Assembly: GCA_904420205.1 (NCBI GenBank) | Contig: CAJFUN010000045.1 | Coordinates: 68,137 to 117,803 of the forward strand | Length of the DNA stretch: 49,667 nucleotides | Source of the DNA: Candidatus Parachristensenella avicola | Lineage (GTDB): Bacteria > Bacillota > Clostridia > Christensenellales > UMGS416 | Reading direction: 5' to 3' | Shown: one piece after another, positions 25,698 to 34,668 of the stretch | Numbering within the stretch: position 1 is the stretch's first letter | Layout: every line of letters starts with the position of its first letter | Made by a program: the position numbers and the translations under genes | The notes under the pieces: model-generated | What the model saw: the letters and a program-made list of their open reading frames with translations, nothing else | Told to the model about the DNA's origin: nothing | The model's database searches: none

Positions 25698-25767
25698 AGA
25701 CATGCAGGTAAGCGGTGAGCGCCTGCAAATCACGCATCAAAATTATTTCAATATAGGAGGATTTACC

Positions 25768-26937
25768 ATGGCACGCTTTACATTACCCCGCGATATCTAC
25801 TTTGGCGAGAATGCCCTTGACGAGCTCAAAGTGCTTAAGGGAAAGAAAAAGGCTTTCATTGTAACCGGCGGCTCCGCCATGCAGCGAACCGGCTTCCTGG
25901 CGAAGCTGGAAAAGGTGCTGCGCGACGCGGGCCTAGAGGTGAAAACCTTTGAAGGCGTCGAACCCGATCCTTCGGTGGAAACCGTCATGAAAGGCGCAGC
26001 TGCCATGCGCGAATTTGAGCCTGACGTCATCGCTTCCATCGGCGGCGGCTCTCCCATCGATGCTGCCAAGGCCATGTGGGTCTTTTATGAGCATCCGGAG
26101 CTCACCTTCGACGATATCAAGGATCCTTTCTCCATTCCCCCGCTTCGCCAGAAGGCGATCTTTGTAGCCGTTCCCTCCACCTCCGGCACGGCTACCGAGG
26201 TAACGGCTTTCTCGGTCATTACCGACTACAGCAATAAAGTGAAGTATCCGCTGGCGGATTTTGAAATCACCCCTGATATCGCCATTGTGGATCCTGCCCT
26301 GGCTGAAACCATGCCGCCCAAGCTGACCGCCCACACCGGTATGGATGCCCTTACTCATGCCATCGAGGCCTATGTGGCCACACTGCATTCGCCCTTCTCC
26401 GACCCCCTGGCCCTGAAAGCCATCTCCATGATTTTCGATAACCTTAAGGATTCCTACGACGGCAACATGGAGGCCCGCGGCCATATGCACATCGCTCAGT
26501 GCCTGGCCGGCATGGCTTTCTCCAACGCGCTGCTGGGCATCTGCCACTCCCTGGCCCATAAGATCGGCGCCCAGTTCAATATTCCGCACGGTTGCTGTAA
26601 CGCCATCCTGCTGCCTTATGTGATCAAATATAACTCCAAGACCAACATGGCAGACTTTGCTCGGATTGCCCGCGAGGTTGGCCTGCCTGGCGCCACCGAC
26701 AAGCAGCTAACTGACAGCCTCATCAAGGCCGTGCAGGAGTTGAATAAGGCGGTAGGCATTGCGCCGACGCTGCGGGAGAACGGCGTGACCGATGAGCTGT
26801 TCAATGAGCATATCGACTTCATTGCCGAGCAGGCCCAGCTGGACCCCTGCACCGGTTCCAATCCCCGCGCTACCACGCCGGCCGATCTGGAGACCATCCT
26901 GGAGTGCGCCATGGACGGCAAGCCCCTAACCATCTAA
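25768..26937 (+). CDS. Iron-containing alcohol dehydrogenase
   Basis: Start at ATG 25768 (TAGGAGG at 25754-25760), 389 aa; a longer frame upstream covers the promoter and is rejected. The type-III iron alcohol dehydrogenase motifs are present: NAD-binding IGGGSPIDAAKAM, the PSTSGTATEVT block, and metal ligands in the D of the VDPAL region, TGMDALTHAIEAY, CHSLAHKIG and PHGCCNA. The pattern resembles the alcohol dehydrogenase half of AdhE, so it probably reduces an aldehyde (acetaldehyde or butyraldehyde) with NADH in the cytoplasm during fermentation. A Rex-like site upstream fits. Confidence 0.93.
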   Translation: MARFTLPRDIYFGENALDELKVLKGKKKAFIVTGGSAMQRTGFLAKLEKVLRDAGLEVKTFEGVEPDPSVETVMKGAAAMREFEPDVIASIGGGSPIDAAKAMWVFYEHPELTFDDIKDPFSIPPLRQKAIFVAVPSTSGTATEVTAFSVITDYSNKVKYPLADFEITPDIAIVDPALAETMPPKLTAHTGMDALTHAIEAYVATLHSPFSDPLALKAISMIFDNLKDSYDGNMEARGHMHIAQCLAGMAFSNALLGICHSLAHKIGAQFNIPHGCCNAILLPYVIKYNSKTNMADFARIAREVGLPGATDKQLTDSLIKAVQELNKAVGIAPTLRENGVTDELFNEHIDFIAEQAQLDPCTGSNPRATTPADLETILECAMDGKPLTI

Positions 26938-26985
26938 TGCGAAAAGAATAAAATGCTTGTGCCCGCGTATGAAGCGGCCCGGCCC

Positions 26986-27016
26986 GTCGCCGGCACATTT
27001 CGTGCCGGCGACTTTT
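26986..27016 (+). terminator. Terminator after the alcohol dehydrogenase gene
   Basis: An 11-bp stem GTCGCCGGCAC / GTGCCGGCGAC with a 5-base loop, then TTTTCTGTCT. Confidence 0.8.
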
Positions 27017-27038
27017 CTGTCTCTTCCATGGATCGCCA

Positions 27039-27067
27039 TAGGCAGCATGCCGGTTCTGTGATATAAT
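27039..27067 (+). promoter_or_regulatory. Promoter of nfnAB
   Basis: TATAAT at 27062-27067 is consensus; the -35 at 17 bases is weak (TAGGCA). Confidence 0.4.
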
Positions 27068-27104
27068 AATATAGATTGCGATTGTAGGATAAGGAGGTTT
27101 TACC

Positions 27105-27950
27105 TTGTATAAAATTGTAGAAAAAAGGGTGCTGAATCCGGAGGTCAAGCTGATGAAAATCGAGGCCCCGGCCGTAGCTAAAAAGGCGCTGCCCGGCCAA
27201 TTCATCATCCTACGCATTGATGAGGCCGGCGAGCGCATCCCGCTGACCGTAGCCGATTATGACCGCGAGGGCGGCACGGTGACCATCATCTTCCAGGAGG
27301 TCGGCGCCACCACCAAGCGGCTGGGCCAGTTGGAAGCCGGCGACAGCCTGCTGAATTTCGTCGGTCCGCTGGGCGTTGCCTCCCATCTGGAGGGGATCCG
27401 CCGCGCCGTAGTGATCGGCGGCGGCTTGGGTACGGCCATTGCCTATCCCCAGGCCAAACGCCTACACGAGCTAGGTGCTCATGTGGATGTGATCACCGGT
27501 TTCCGGAATCAGCAGCTTGTCATTCTGGAAGATGAGCTTAAAGCATGTTCCGACCGGCTGATTGTTATGACCGACGACGGTTCTAACGGCAATAAGGGCT
27601 TTGTTACCCACGCCCTGCAAAAACTTCTGGACGAGGGCAACGAATACGATGTGGTCATTGCTATTGGCCCCATGATGATGATGAAATTTGTCTGCGAGGT
27701 TACCCGCCCCCGCAAGATTAAAACCATTGTATCCATGAATCCCATTATGATCGACGGCACCGGCATGTGTGGCGGATGTCGGGTTACAGTGGGCGGAGAA
27801 ACCAAGTTTGCCTGCGTGGACGGGCCGGACTTCGACGGTCATCTGGTCGACTTTGACGAGGCCATTCGCCGCAGCAGCATGTATAAATCCGAGGAGCGTC
27901 AGTCCATGGAGCAGCATGGCTGCCGCCTGATGGCCCAGGGAAAGGAGTAG
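27105..27950 (+). CDS. nfnA: NfnA-like FAD/NAD-binding, ferredoxin-NADP reductase subunit alpha
   Basis: The start is TTG at 27105 after AAGGAGG. The 281-aa protein has an FAD-binding barrel (PLTVADYDREGGTVTIIFQ), an NAD-binding VIGGGLGTAIAY, and a C-terminal [2Fe-2S] region (IDGTGMCGGCRV, then C237) with D217, C222, C225 and C237, the Asp-plus-three-Cys arrangement described for NfnA. With the next gene (3-base gap) it forms the electron-bifurcating NADH-dependent reduced ferredoxin:NADP+ oxidoreductase. The dihydroorotate dehydrogenase electron-transfer subunit is the related alternative, but the partner gene decides for Nfn. Confidence 0.85.
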   Translation: MYKIVEKRVLNPEVKLMKIEAPAVAKKALPGQFIILRIDEAGERIPLTVADYDREGGTVTIIFQEVGATTKRLGQLEAGDSLLNFVGPLGVASHLEGIRRAVVIGGGLGTAIAYPQAKRLHELGAHVDVITGFRNQQLVILEDELKACSDRLIVMTDDGSNGNKGFVTHALQKLLDEGNEYDVVIAIGPMMMMKFVCEVTRPRKIKTIVSMNPIMIDGTGMCGGCRVTVGGETKFACVDGPDFDGHLVDFDEAIRRSSMYKSEERQSMEQHGCRLMAQGKE

Positions 27951-27953
27951 CAT

Positions 27954-29354
27954 ATGGCCAACATGTCTTTACAGAAAGTCCCCATGCCCGAGCAGGATCC
28001 CCAGGTGCGCAGCCATAACTTTAGCGAAGTGGCCCTGGGCTATACCGCCCAGATGGCGCAAGAAGAGGCGACCCGCTGCCTTCACTGCAAGCACAAGCCC
28101 TGTGTGGGTGGCTGCCCGGTGAATGTGCATATCCCCGATTTTATCGCCCATGTGGCCAAGGGTGAATTCATTGATGCTTACCAGGAGATTCGCCAGACCA
28201 ACTCCCTGCCTGCCATCTGCGGCCGCGTATGCCCCCAGGAGACCCAGTGCGAATCCAAATGCGTCCGTGGAATCAAGGGTGAACCGGTCGCTATCGGCCG
28301 CCTCGAGCGCTTCTGCGCCGATTACGCCATGAGCCATCCAGAGGAGCTCAAGGAGCTCCCGCTGCCCGCTCCCAACGGCAAAAAAGTAGCGGTGGTCGGT
28401 TCCGGTCCTGCAGGGCTTACCTGTGCCGGTGACCTGGCTAAGCTTGGATACAGCGTCACGGTATTTGAGGCGCTGCACACCCCCGGCGGCGTACTCATGT
28501 ATGGCATTCCTGAATTCCGTCTGCCCAAGCAGCTGGTCACTCGTGAGATCGATACAGTCCGCAAATTAGGCGTAGAGATTGAAACCGATATGGTTATGGG
28601 CAAGGTGCTTTCGCTGGATGAAATCATGGAGGACGGCGGCTACGACGCTGTGTTCGTAGGCTCCGGTGCAGGATTGCCCAGCTTCCTGCATATCCCGGGA
28701 GAAAACCTCAACGGCGTTTTCTCCGCCAATGAGTTTTTGACCCGCACCAACTTGATGCGCGCCTACGACTTCCCCCATAGCGATACGCCCATCCATGTGG
28801 GCAAAGACGTGGCTGTGGTCGGCGGCGGCAACGTAGCTATGGATGCTGCACGCTGTGCCAAGCGCTTAGGCGCGGAGCATGTCTATATCGTCTACCGCCG
28901 CAGCGAGGCGGAGATGCCCGCCCGTAAGGAGGAGGTCCATCATGCCAAGGAAGAGGGCATCATTTTCAAAATGCTGACCAACCCCACCGAGGTAGTGGGC
29001 GACGATCAGGGTTGGGTAACCGGCTTGAAATGCGTAGATATGCAGCTGGGCGAACCCGATGCCTCCGGTCGCCGCCGCCCGGTAGAAATTCCTGGCAGCG
29101 AAAAGGTGTTGGAGGTAGAGACGGTGGTGATCGCCATCGGCAATACGCCCAATCCCTTAATTAAGAACACGACTCCGGGCCTGGATACCAATCAAAAGGG
29201 CTGCATTATTGCCGAGGAGGAAACCGGCAAGACCAGCAAGGAAGGCGTATATGCCGGCGGCGACGTGGTAACCGGTGCGGCTACCGTAATTCTGGCAATG
29301 GGTGCCGGAAAGCGTGCGGCAGCGGCCATCGACCAGTACCTGCAGGGCAAATAA
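27954..29354 (+). CDS. nfnB: NfnB-like / NADPH-dependent glutamate-synthase-type subunit
   Basis: The 466-aa protein has two [4Fe-4S] cysteine sets near the N-terminus (C42, C45, C50, C54 and C89, C93, C99, C103), an FAD Rossmann motif (VVGSGPAGLTCAGDLA, about 149-164), an NADP Rossmann motif (VAVVGGGNVAMDAARC, about 283-298) and the closing GDVVTGAATVILAMGAGK. This is the GltD/NfnB fold. No glutamate synthase large subunit is next to it, while an NfnA gene is, so a role in balancing NADH, NADPH and ferredoxin is favoured. Ribosome-binding site AAGGAG. Confidence 0.88.
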   Translation: MANMSLQKVPMPEQDPQVRSHNFSEVALGYTAQMAQEEATRCLHCKHKPCVGGCPVNVHIPDFIAHVAKGEFIDAYQEIRQTNSLPAICGRVCPQETQCESKCVRGIKGEPVAIGRLERFCADYAMSHPEELKELPLPAPNGKKVAVVGSGPAGLTCAGDLAKLGYSVTVFEALHTPGGVLMYGIPEFRLPKQLVTREIDTVRKLGVEIETDMVMGKVLSLDEIMEDGGYDAVFVGSGAGLPSFLHIPGENLNGVFSANEFLTRTNLMRAYDFPHSDTPIHVGKDVAVVGGGNVAMDAARCAKRLGAEHVYIVYRRSEAEMPARKEEVHHAKEEGIIFKMLTNPTEVVGDDQGWVTGLKCVDMQLGEPDASGRRRPVEIPGSEKVLEVETVVIAIGNTPNPLIKNTTPGLDTNQKGCIIAEEETGKTSKEGVYAGGDVVTGAATVILAMGAGKRAAAAIDQYLQGK

Positions 29355-29440
29355 CTGCCTCACCCAATCGGCGTCAGGCTTCCCTGCATAAAATGCTATT
29401 TCCGGTTTCGCCCAGGCCCATGAAGTGACCGACAGAACAC

Positions 29441-29469
29441 AAGCCTCCGTATGATCGATACGGAGGCTT
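29441..29469. terminator. Terminator hairpin after nfnB
   Basis: A 12-bp perfect stem AAGCCTCCGTAT with loop GATCG. The T-run is poor on both strands (CTTCTTC on plus). Confidence 0.6.
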
Positions 29470-29472
29470 CTT

Positions 29473-29673
29473 CTATGCCTGTTTTCCCATCTTTGGAGAA
29501 AGCGCATGCTGAACGTGGGCGTTAAAGGCCTTGAAGCTGTTTCCCGTTGGCATTCTGCCGGAAATAGCATTATCTATGCCATTCGGCGGGATTCGTCCGC
29601 CAATCATGCCAAGTCTTTCGGCCATTTTCTTAAAATGGCAGCTGCCGAGCGCTGCCCCACCAAGTGCGGTCGC
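29473..29673 (-). pseudogene. Possible remnant of a gene 3' end
   Basis: An open minus-strand frame of 66 codons ends with TAG at 29473-29475, just 3 bases before a hairpin that could be its terminator. The text reads protein-like (GMIGGRIPPNGIDNAISGRM). It follows a stop at 29674-29676, and no ribosome-binding site precedes its first ATG (29625). I recognise no family; it could equally be chance. Confidence 0.25.
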
Positions 29674-29999
29674 TTACGCTTCCGAAGGCCGGCATACAAG
29701 GAGCGTCCGTCGATTCAGGTGTCCAAACCGGTCTGTCATATTCCTTTCAGCGATCCATTCCTTTTTCTTCGTCCGCAGCCAAACCAACCGCGGCCTTTGT
29801 TCCATGCCAGCGGCCTTGTGGTGGGTTTATCGCCGCTATATGCTTACATGAGCGTTTCCCGATCCAATATCCTTTCGCTGGAATGTCCTTTTGCCTCGTA
29901 ATCTGCCTCTCTCCCTGCCATAGCGTCCGCTAGTCATGGGCGTATCTTCCCCCTAAAGCTTTCTATTGGGAACATCCACACCCAGCCCTTTCTGTATGC

Positions 30000-30560
30000 T
30001 CATGAATCAGATGCATGTTCGCTGTTTTCCTCCTCCACCGGGCACTCCAGCTGGCAATCAAAGGGTTCCGCCTCGACATGGGTCTGATCATACACCGCTG
30101 CCTCGACGCAACCCATCTTCTTATAGAAACTTTGGCTCTCCACAGCCGAATGGGACGATAAGTACAGCTTTTTCGCCCCATGCTCCCGAGCCCAGCGCTT
30201 AGCTGCCTGGAACAACTGCGTCCCGATCCCATTTCCCCGCATCTCCCGCGACACATGGAGGCTGGACAAATCCAGGTATTGCTGCGGCCCTCCAAATAAA
30301 GTGGGTTCGACGGAGACAAACCCCTTTAAAACGCCGCCACAAAAGGCGGCGTAGACGAACCCACCCGTCATCACGGTATGCTTCAGGCAATCAACCAGCG
30401 TTTGATAGTCGGCCGCGCTCCAGTCGTCGATGAACGGATCTTCCCGTATGACCCACTCATCCCCTTCCCTACGCCAGCATTTTGTAACCTCCTGCCGCCG
30501 GATAAAGCCGGCAAACAGAGCGGTATTGATCTCATCTACGCACAAGGCCCGGTATTCCAT
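30000..30560 (-). CDS. GNAT-family N-acetyltransferase
   Basis: Start at ATG 30560 (MEYRALCVDEIN), preceded by GAGGTG; length 186 aa. The acetyl-CoA loop is in LHVSREMRGNGIGTQLFQAAKRWA and the YKKMGCVEA segment closes the fold. The region YLSSHSAVESQSFYKKMGC is standard for GNATs acting on small molecules. It is the last of three genes (GNAT, nitrilase, GNAT) with gaps of 5 and 7 bases. Substrate unknown. Confidence 0.85.
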   Translation of the reverse strand: MEYRALCVDEINTALFAGFIRRQEVTKCWRREGDEWVIREDPFIDDWSAADYQTLVDCLKHTVMTGGFVYAAFCGGVLKGFVSVEPTLFGGPQQYLDLSSLHVSREMRGNGIGTQLFQAAKRWAREHGAKKLYLSSHSAVESQSFYKKMGCVEAAVYDQTHVEAEPFDCQLECPVEEENSEHASDS

Positions 30561-30567
30561 CGTTGCA

Positions 30568-31275
30568 TCACACCTCAATGATCATCATATCTGCTATGTC
30601 ATAGTCAAGCTTCCGTCGCAGCTGACCATTGACAAAATAAAAAGCGCCGCCATGTGACCTGGGGTTTTCGGAAATAGAATTGACCATCAACGTCTGTTGC
30701 GCGGCCCTCTGCGCCTGCCTGGCATAATCCGCCTCATTCTCCTTCCATTCCTCCAGGCTGAAATCTACATAGACCGGCCAGATCAGGGGGCAACCCCAGC
30801 GAAAGCGTTCCGGGAAATCCCATAGATCCCCGCACAACGCTACCGCAAGCTGCCTTTTGCGGCACCAAAACACGCCGGTCTCCGTCCCCTCTCGATAGTG
30901 GCCGTCTGTCCGGCGAAAATCCTTCCATCCCCTAGAAATGCGCCGGTAATTGTGAATCAGCGCGCCGCCGTCCATAACAGCACAGGAGGAGTAAAGCCAA
31001 TCCTCCTGCCGTTCAATATAGCCGAATAGCAGGCCCACGCCATAGTTAAGGGTCATCCGTGCGGCATACTGCATGGGTTCTGAATCAGCCGACAAGGCAA
31101 TGTATTTATCGTCATCATAATTCCAGCTTAGCGCGTCAAACCCCTGCAAGAACGCCTCGCCAAAACAAAGAAGCTCCACCTTCCCCTGGGCCAAGCGCAG
31201 CGCCGCCTCCATTTGAGCCAAGTTATGGTCAACGTCGTTGTTGACAAAGGGATAAGAAGCCAATCCAATCCGCAT
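30568..31275 (-). CDS. Carbon-nitrogen hydrolase (nitrilase superfamily)
   Basis: The 235-aa protein carries the nitrilase catalytic triad: glutamate in CFGEAFLQG (about residue 40), lysine in the RRISRGWKDFR region and cysteine in VALCGDLWDF. The superfamily hydrolyses amides, nitriles or carbamoyl groups. It is a little shorter than usual (260-280 aa), with the end of the last strand trimmed. It lies between two acetyltransferase genes in one operon, which suggests combined amide making and breaking on a common substrate, but this is inference. Confidence 0.85.
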   Translation of the reverse strand: MRIGLASYPFVNNDVDHNLAQMEAALRLAQGKVELLCFGEAFLQGFDALSWNYDDDKYIALSADSEPMQYAARMTLNYGVGLLFGYIERQEDWLYSSCAVMDGGALIHNYRRISRGWKDFRRTDGHYREGTETGVFWCRKRQLAVALCGDLWDFPERFRWGCPLIWPVYVDFSLEEWKENEADYARQAQRAAQQTLMVNSISENPRSHGGAFYFVNGQLRRKLDYDIADMMIIEV

Positions 31276-31280
31276 CGCCG

Positions 31281-32015
31281 TTACTCCTCCAGGATATATG
31301 CCGTAGCATATTCCGTATATCCAATCGATTTAGCCAATCCAATCGAAGCCAGATTATCCGCACAGCACTCCCACTGCGGGCAAATCCCACGCGCCAGCAG
31401 GGTATGCGTTGCCAAAGCCGCCGTGCGCCGGGCGTAGCCCTTCCTTCGTTCTGATTGAAGGGTATAAATGCCCGTATGCTGGATTTCACCCTCCATATAG
31501 GGCATATCCGGCGCATCACAGACGGACAGCAACCTGCCGCCCGATCGAAACGCTGTAAAATATCCGATCTTTTCCATAAAGTAATCGTAGAGCCAGTCTT
31601 CGGTTCTGCCGCCCGGATGGATGGTTTGATAAAAGGCTTCATAGAGCGGATAATCCGCCTCCCCCAGAACCTCCGCACCGTCGTATTGCATAACCGTTTC
31701 CCCGCCAAACTGCATAAGGCGCATTTTTTTCAGTCTTTCGCACCGGTTCAGCTCCAGGATAAACGCTTCCGGGCCATATGCTTTCATCGGTTCGATCCGA
31801 TCGCTGTATGCAGGCGAGTAGGAAGCGACACATAATCGATCTTTTACTAAGACGAACAGCATGTATTTGCAGCCCAGGCCCCGTAATACCGCATCCCGCT
31901 CCGCAGAACAGATAAAATGCATCCCCGGCTGCAGCGCGGCAATATCCGCTCCGCAGAAATGCGAATAGAACCGGTTGGTGCGTTCCGCAACCTCGTCCAT
32001 CGTAAGCGCCGCCAC
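31281..32015 (-). CDS. GNAT-family N-acetyltransferase
   Basis: I place the start at GTG 32015, since AGGGGGTGATC lies just upstream; a TTG at 32042 and an ATG at 32000 are alternatives. The roughly 244-aa protein has an N-terminal GNAT-like half and a C-terminal GNAT domain (IQHTGIYTLQSERRKGYARRTAALATHTLL with the R/Q-x-x-G-x-A loop, then NLASIGLAKSIGYTEY). This two-part layout is seen in several Clostridial acetyltransferases of unknown substrate. It is the first gene of the operon. Confidence 0.82.
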   Translation of the reverse strand: MAALTMDEVAERTNRFYSHFCGADIAALQPGMHFICSAERDAVLRGLGCKYMLFVLVKDRLCVASYSPAYSDRIEPMKAYGPEAFILELNRCERLKKMRLMQFGGETVMQYDGAEVLGEADYPLYEAFYQTIHPGGRTEDWLYDYFMEKIGYFTAFRSGGRLLSVCDAPDMPYMEGEIQHTGIYTLQSERRKGYARRTAALATHTLLARGICPQWECCADNLASIGLAKSIGYTEYATAYILEE

Positions 32016-32057
32016 CTGATCACCCCCTATTTCAAGGCCCAAATATGCCTTACTTTT

Positions 32058-32086
32058 ATTGTACCATAGGCACTGCGCGCCGCCAA
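32058..32086 (-). promoter_or_regulatory. Promoter of the GNAT-nitrilase-GNAT operon
   Basis: Minus strand: TTGGCG, 17 bases, TACAAT. Confidence 0.6.
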
Positions 32087-32129
32087 CAGAGGATGATAAA
32101 CTGCTTTTGATCCATGCTTTTACATGACA

Positions 32130-32174
32130 AAAGGCCGGCCTGGCGCACGAGACGGGTGCGCCAGGTCGGCCTTT
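32130..32174 (-). terminator. Terminator of the aminotransferase operon
   Basis: A 19-bp stem with one G-T pair (arms 32130-32148 and 32156-32174) and a 7-base loop lies 24 bases after the last gene of the operon; on the minus strand it ends in TTTTG. Confidence 0.8.
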
Positions 32175-32197
32175 AATTTCTGCCTTTTACCCTTCCG

Positions 32198-33466
32198 CTA
32201 TGCCTTGAGCATCGCGTCAATTCCCTGGCACGTTTTTTCCACCAAGAGATCCGGCGCTGCGGCATCGAAGGGGAATCGGCCATAGGCAATGCAAGAGCCG
32301 ATGGTCGCATAGCTAAAGCCCTGCTCCAATGCTTGTCGGGTCGGCATGTATGCCGTTGTGGCATTGGCATTGCCCAGCACCCACACCTGGTAGTCTGGAA
32401 AAGCCGAGCGAATCTGCTCACCCAAGGCCGTGAATGCCTCATAGGGAAGCGCTACAATCAATAGGCCACCCAGCTGCATAAGTTGCGCCTGGGTATGTTC
32501 CACCTTTCCCCCGCCATGCGCAAGCGCCGTCAGAAGCCGCTTGCGCCAATTCTCCGCTGCCAGCGCATAGCCTGATCCATCATATACTTCGCCGGTTTCT
32601 TGACGAATATGTTCCACCACCTGGTCAATGTCCGCAGCTCCCCAAGGCGCCAGCGGCATATCGATATTCACCAGCGCGCAACGGATCCGCTCCGGCAGCG
32701 GCGTGGATGCAAGGTGCGGGCCAAATTCCGCCAGGATCTGTCCGGCATAGCTTTCCATGGTTTCAGGCGTACCCGTTCCCCATGCAGTACGGTTGATGAC
32801 AGGATCCACATCGCCGCAGATTCCGTTCAAGAATACGCCCTGATAACCCATCCGCTCCAAACCGCGCACCACCGCACCAGGATAATCGGCGCTCACCCGC
32901 GTTGAGCGTCCATAGGTAACCGGGTGGCAGGCATAGGATACCAGTGCCAGAGGCTTCTTATCGGGTCGAAGAATCGTCAACCCTCGGGCCAAGGTATCTA
33001 AATCTTCAAATTCCGTACGGTTATAGCCGATAGGCTCAATCGGCCAAGCGCCTATTTTCATCTCCTCCACCGGAGAAAGATCCTCCAACGCCTGTACCGC
33101 CGCCTGAATGAGCAAGCCAGGAATCGTCGCCGCATAGGCCGGATCCAGTTCGCCGCATCCGGGCAATCCCCCTGTCGTAGGGCCCGTATGGGTATGGATG
33201 GATAAAAGCAACACCTGCTCAGCAGAAAGGCCGTACCATTGGTTGAGCGCACCTCGTACGGCATCCACCATCCAAGGGCCCAGACCCAGGAGGTCGCAGT
33301 TGATAATCAGCTGGGTATTGTCCTGCTGGCGAAAGGCAACCGCCCTTGCATAGAGCGGATCCTGCACCGCATCGCACCTGCGCTGCAAAAAATATCCGTA
33401 TCCGGACAGTTCAACGCCCATTGGCGGCGTGATTTCCCGCTGCCCATATCCGACAAAGAATTCCAT
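32198..33466 (-). CDS. Neutral/alkaline ceramidase-like hydrolase
   Basis: The 422-aa protein matches the N-terminal catalytic domain of neutral ceramidases: GYGQREITPPMGVELSGYG at the start, LIINCDLLGL, then the zinc site SIHTHTGPTTGG and the later YACHPVTYG and FLNGICGDVDP blocks. There is no signal peptide, so it is unlikely to meet lipid ceramides outside the cell; many such cytosolic homologues lie in sugar loci and probably cleave an amide of a sugar derivative. It is the last gene of a five-gene operon, 2 bases after the second aminotransferase. Confidence 0.85.
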   Translation of the reverse strand: MEFFVGYGQREITPPMGVELSGYGYFLQRRCDAVQDPLYARAVAFRQQDNTQLIINCDLLGLGPWMVDAVRGALNQWYGLSAEQVLLLSIHTHTGPTTGGLPGCGELDPAYAATIPGLLIQAAVQALEDLSPVEEMKIGAWPIEPIGYNRTEFEDLDTLARGLTILRPDKKPLALVSYACHPVTYGRSTRVSADYPGAVVRGLERMGYQGVFLNGICGDVDPVINRTAWGTGTPETMESYAGQILAEFGPHLASTPLPERIRCALVNIDMPLAPWGAADIDQVVEHIRQETGEVYDGSGYALAAENWRKRLLTALAHGGGKVEHTQAQLMQLGGLLIVALPYEAFTALGEQIRSAFPDYQVWVLGNANATTAYMPTRQALEQGFSYATIGSCIAYGRFPFDAAAPDLLVEKTCQGIDAMLKA

Positions 33467-33468
33467 GG

Positions 33469-34668
33469 TTATGCCTTTTCCTCCGCTACTTTATCAAAAG
33501 CATCCACAATGTCCTGCAGATCCCGCTGCGTACCCAGCAGCATATTCTGCGTCAGCAGCACATTCCAGGGCGCTGCCGCCTCAACCGCTGTCAGCGGTCC
33601 ATAGGGCGCCTCTGGCGGCATGGTCATGCGCTTAAAGCTCCGCGAAGCAAACATTGGATCCCGATACAAAGGCTCATACCCGCCTTCTGCCGGAATGCCT
33701 TCCGCCCGAACGCGCTCAAGCCACGCGGCACGATCCAGATTCAGGACCTCCCCCTTGAGGACAAAGGTGAAAAGATGATAGGCATGAGCTGTGATGCGCG
33801 CGTCTTCCGGAGGCAAGGAAAGCCATTCTCTGCCCTGAAGCATCTCCCGTAGCCTGCGGGCGTTTTCCTCCCGCAAGGCCATCTGGGCAGGCAGCGCATC
33901 CATCTGCACATCCAATATACCGGCTTCCCATTCAGCCATACGTCCATTGGTGCCCATCAGCACCACGCCCCCCAGCTCGCTGGCCCCTTCCAGCGCGCGG
34001 CCGGAAGTGTGATAATGCCAGCATTCGCTGTAGATGTCTCGGGAATTGGTAACGATCATGCCGCCTTCCCCGCAGGCTAGGTTCTTGGTTCCCTGGAACG
34101 AGAAAGCGCCCACATCTCCAATGGATCCCACCTTGCGCCCCTGAAAAGCAGCGCCATGGGCCTGTGCGCAGTCCTCCACTACCTTGAGTCCGTATTCACG
34201 GGCTAGCGTCATGATCGCTTCCATATCCGCAGGACGGCCGGCATAGTGTACGGCAATAATCGCCCGGGTACGCGGTGTGATCCGCCTGCGGGCATCCTCT
34301 GCGTTCAAACAAAAGGTAATCGGATCGACATCGGCAAAAACCGGCGTGATGCCGCAAGCGGCCACCGCCGACGCGGTAGCGATAAAGGTATATGCCGGCA
34401 CGATCACCTCATCCCCATAACCTAAGCCAAGGGCTCGGAGAGCGATCTCCAATGCCTGCGTACCGTTATTGACCGCCAGGCCGTATTCACAATCCTGGAA
34501 GGCCGCAAACCGCTTGGCAAAAGCCATGGCCTGGTCGCCCAGGGTGCCCCACTGACCAGCTTTCAGCACCTCGACAAGCCGCTCTTCCTCCCGCTGGCCC
34601 CATTGGGGCCAAGCGGCAAAGGGGGCCGTCCGTACCGGAGTTCCTCCATAAAGCGCAAGCTTACTCAT
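33469..34668 (-). CDS. DegT/DnrJ/EryC1/StrS aminotransferase (second copy)
   Basis: Start at ATG 34668 (MSKLALYGGTPVR); 399 aa. It overlaps the upstream paralogue by 8 bases, and an upstream in-frame extension within that gene is rejected. The PLP lysine is in SFQGTKNLACGEGG; VVEDCAQAHGA carries the aspartate that contacts the PLP ring. The LALYGGTPVRTAPF start resembles glutamine:scyllo-inosose aminotransferases (StsC/NeoB/BtrR type) that make aminocyclitols, and related sugar aminotransferases. Its substrate is probably a keto-sugar or keto-inositol. Confidence 0.9.
   Translation of the reverse strand: MSKLALYGGTPVRTAPFAAWPQWGQREEERLVEVLKAGQWGTLGDQAMAFAKRFAAFQDCEYGLAVNNGTQALEIALRALGLGYGDEVIVPAYTFIATASAVAACGITPVFADVDPITFCLNAEDARRRITPRTRAIIAVHYAGRPADMEAIMTLAREYGLKVVEDCAQAHGAAFQGRKVGSIGDVGAFSFQGTKNLACGEGGMIVTNSRDIYSECWHYHTSGRALEGASELGGVVLMGTNGRMAEWEAGILDVQMDALPAQMALREENARRLREMLQGREWLSLPPEDARITAHAYHLFTFVLKGEVLNLDRAAWLERVRAEGIPAEGGYEPLYRDPMFASRSFKRMTMPPEAPYGPLTAVEAAAPWNVLLTQNMLLGTQRDLQDIVDAFDKVAEEKA

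Larger units (their letters stand above)
25349..25767. other. Divergent control region between the ACT and alcohol dehydrogenase genes
   Basis: A 419-base gap with the ACT promoter (25396-25424), a Rex-like site (25644-25661) and the alcohol dehydrogenase promoter (25669-25697). The middle, 25425-25640, is AT-rich and I see no gene in it. Confidence 0.6.
29355..29999. other. Gene-poor stretch after nfnB
   Basis: These 645 bases hold one hairpin (29441-29469) and a possible decayed minus-strand gene end (29473-29673). Another open minus-strand stretch from about 29925 down to 29755 is not in the same frame. I see no intact gene. Confidence 0.5.

Noticed and set aside
29506..29933. Three overlapping plus-strand frames after nfnB
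   Set aside because: No ribosome-binding site, no family resemblance, and they compete with each other in different frames.
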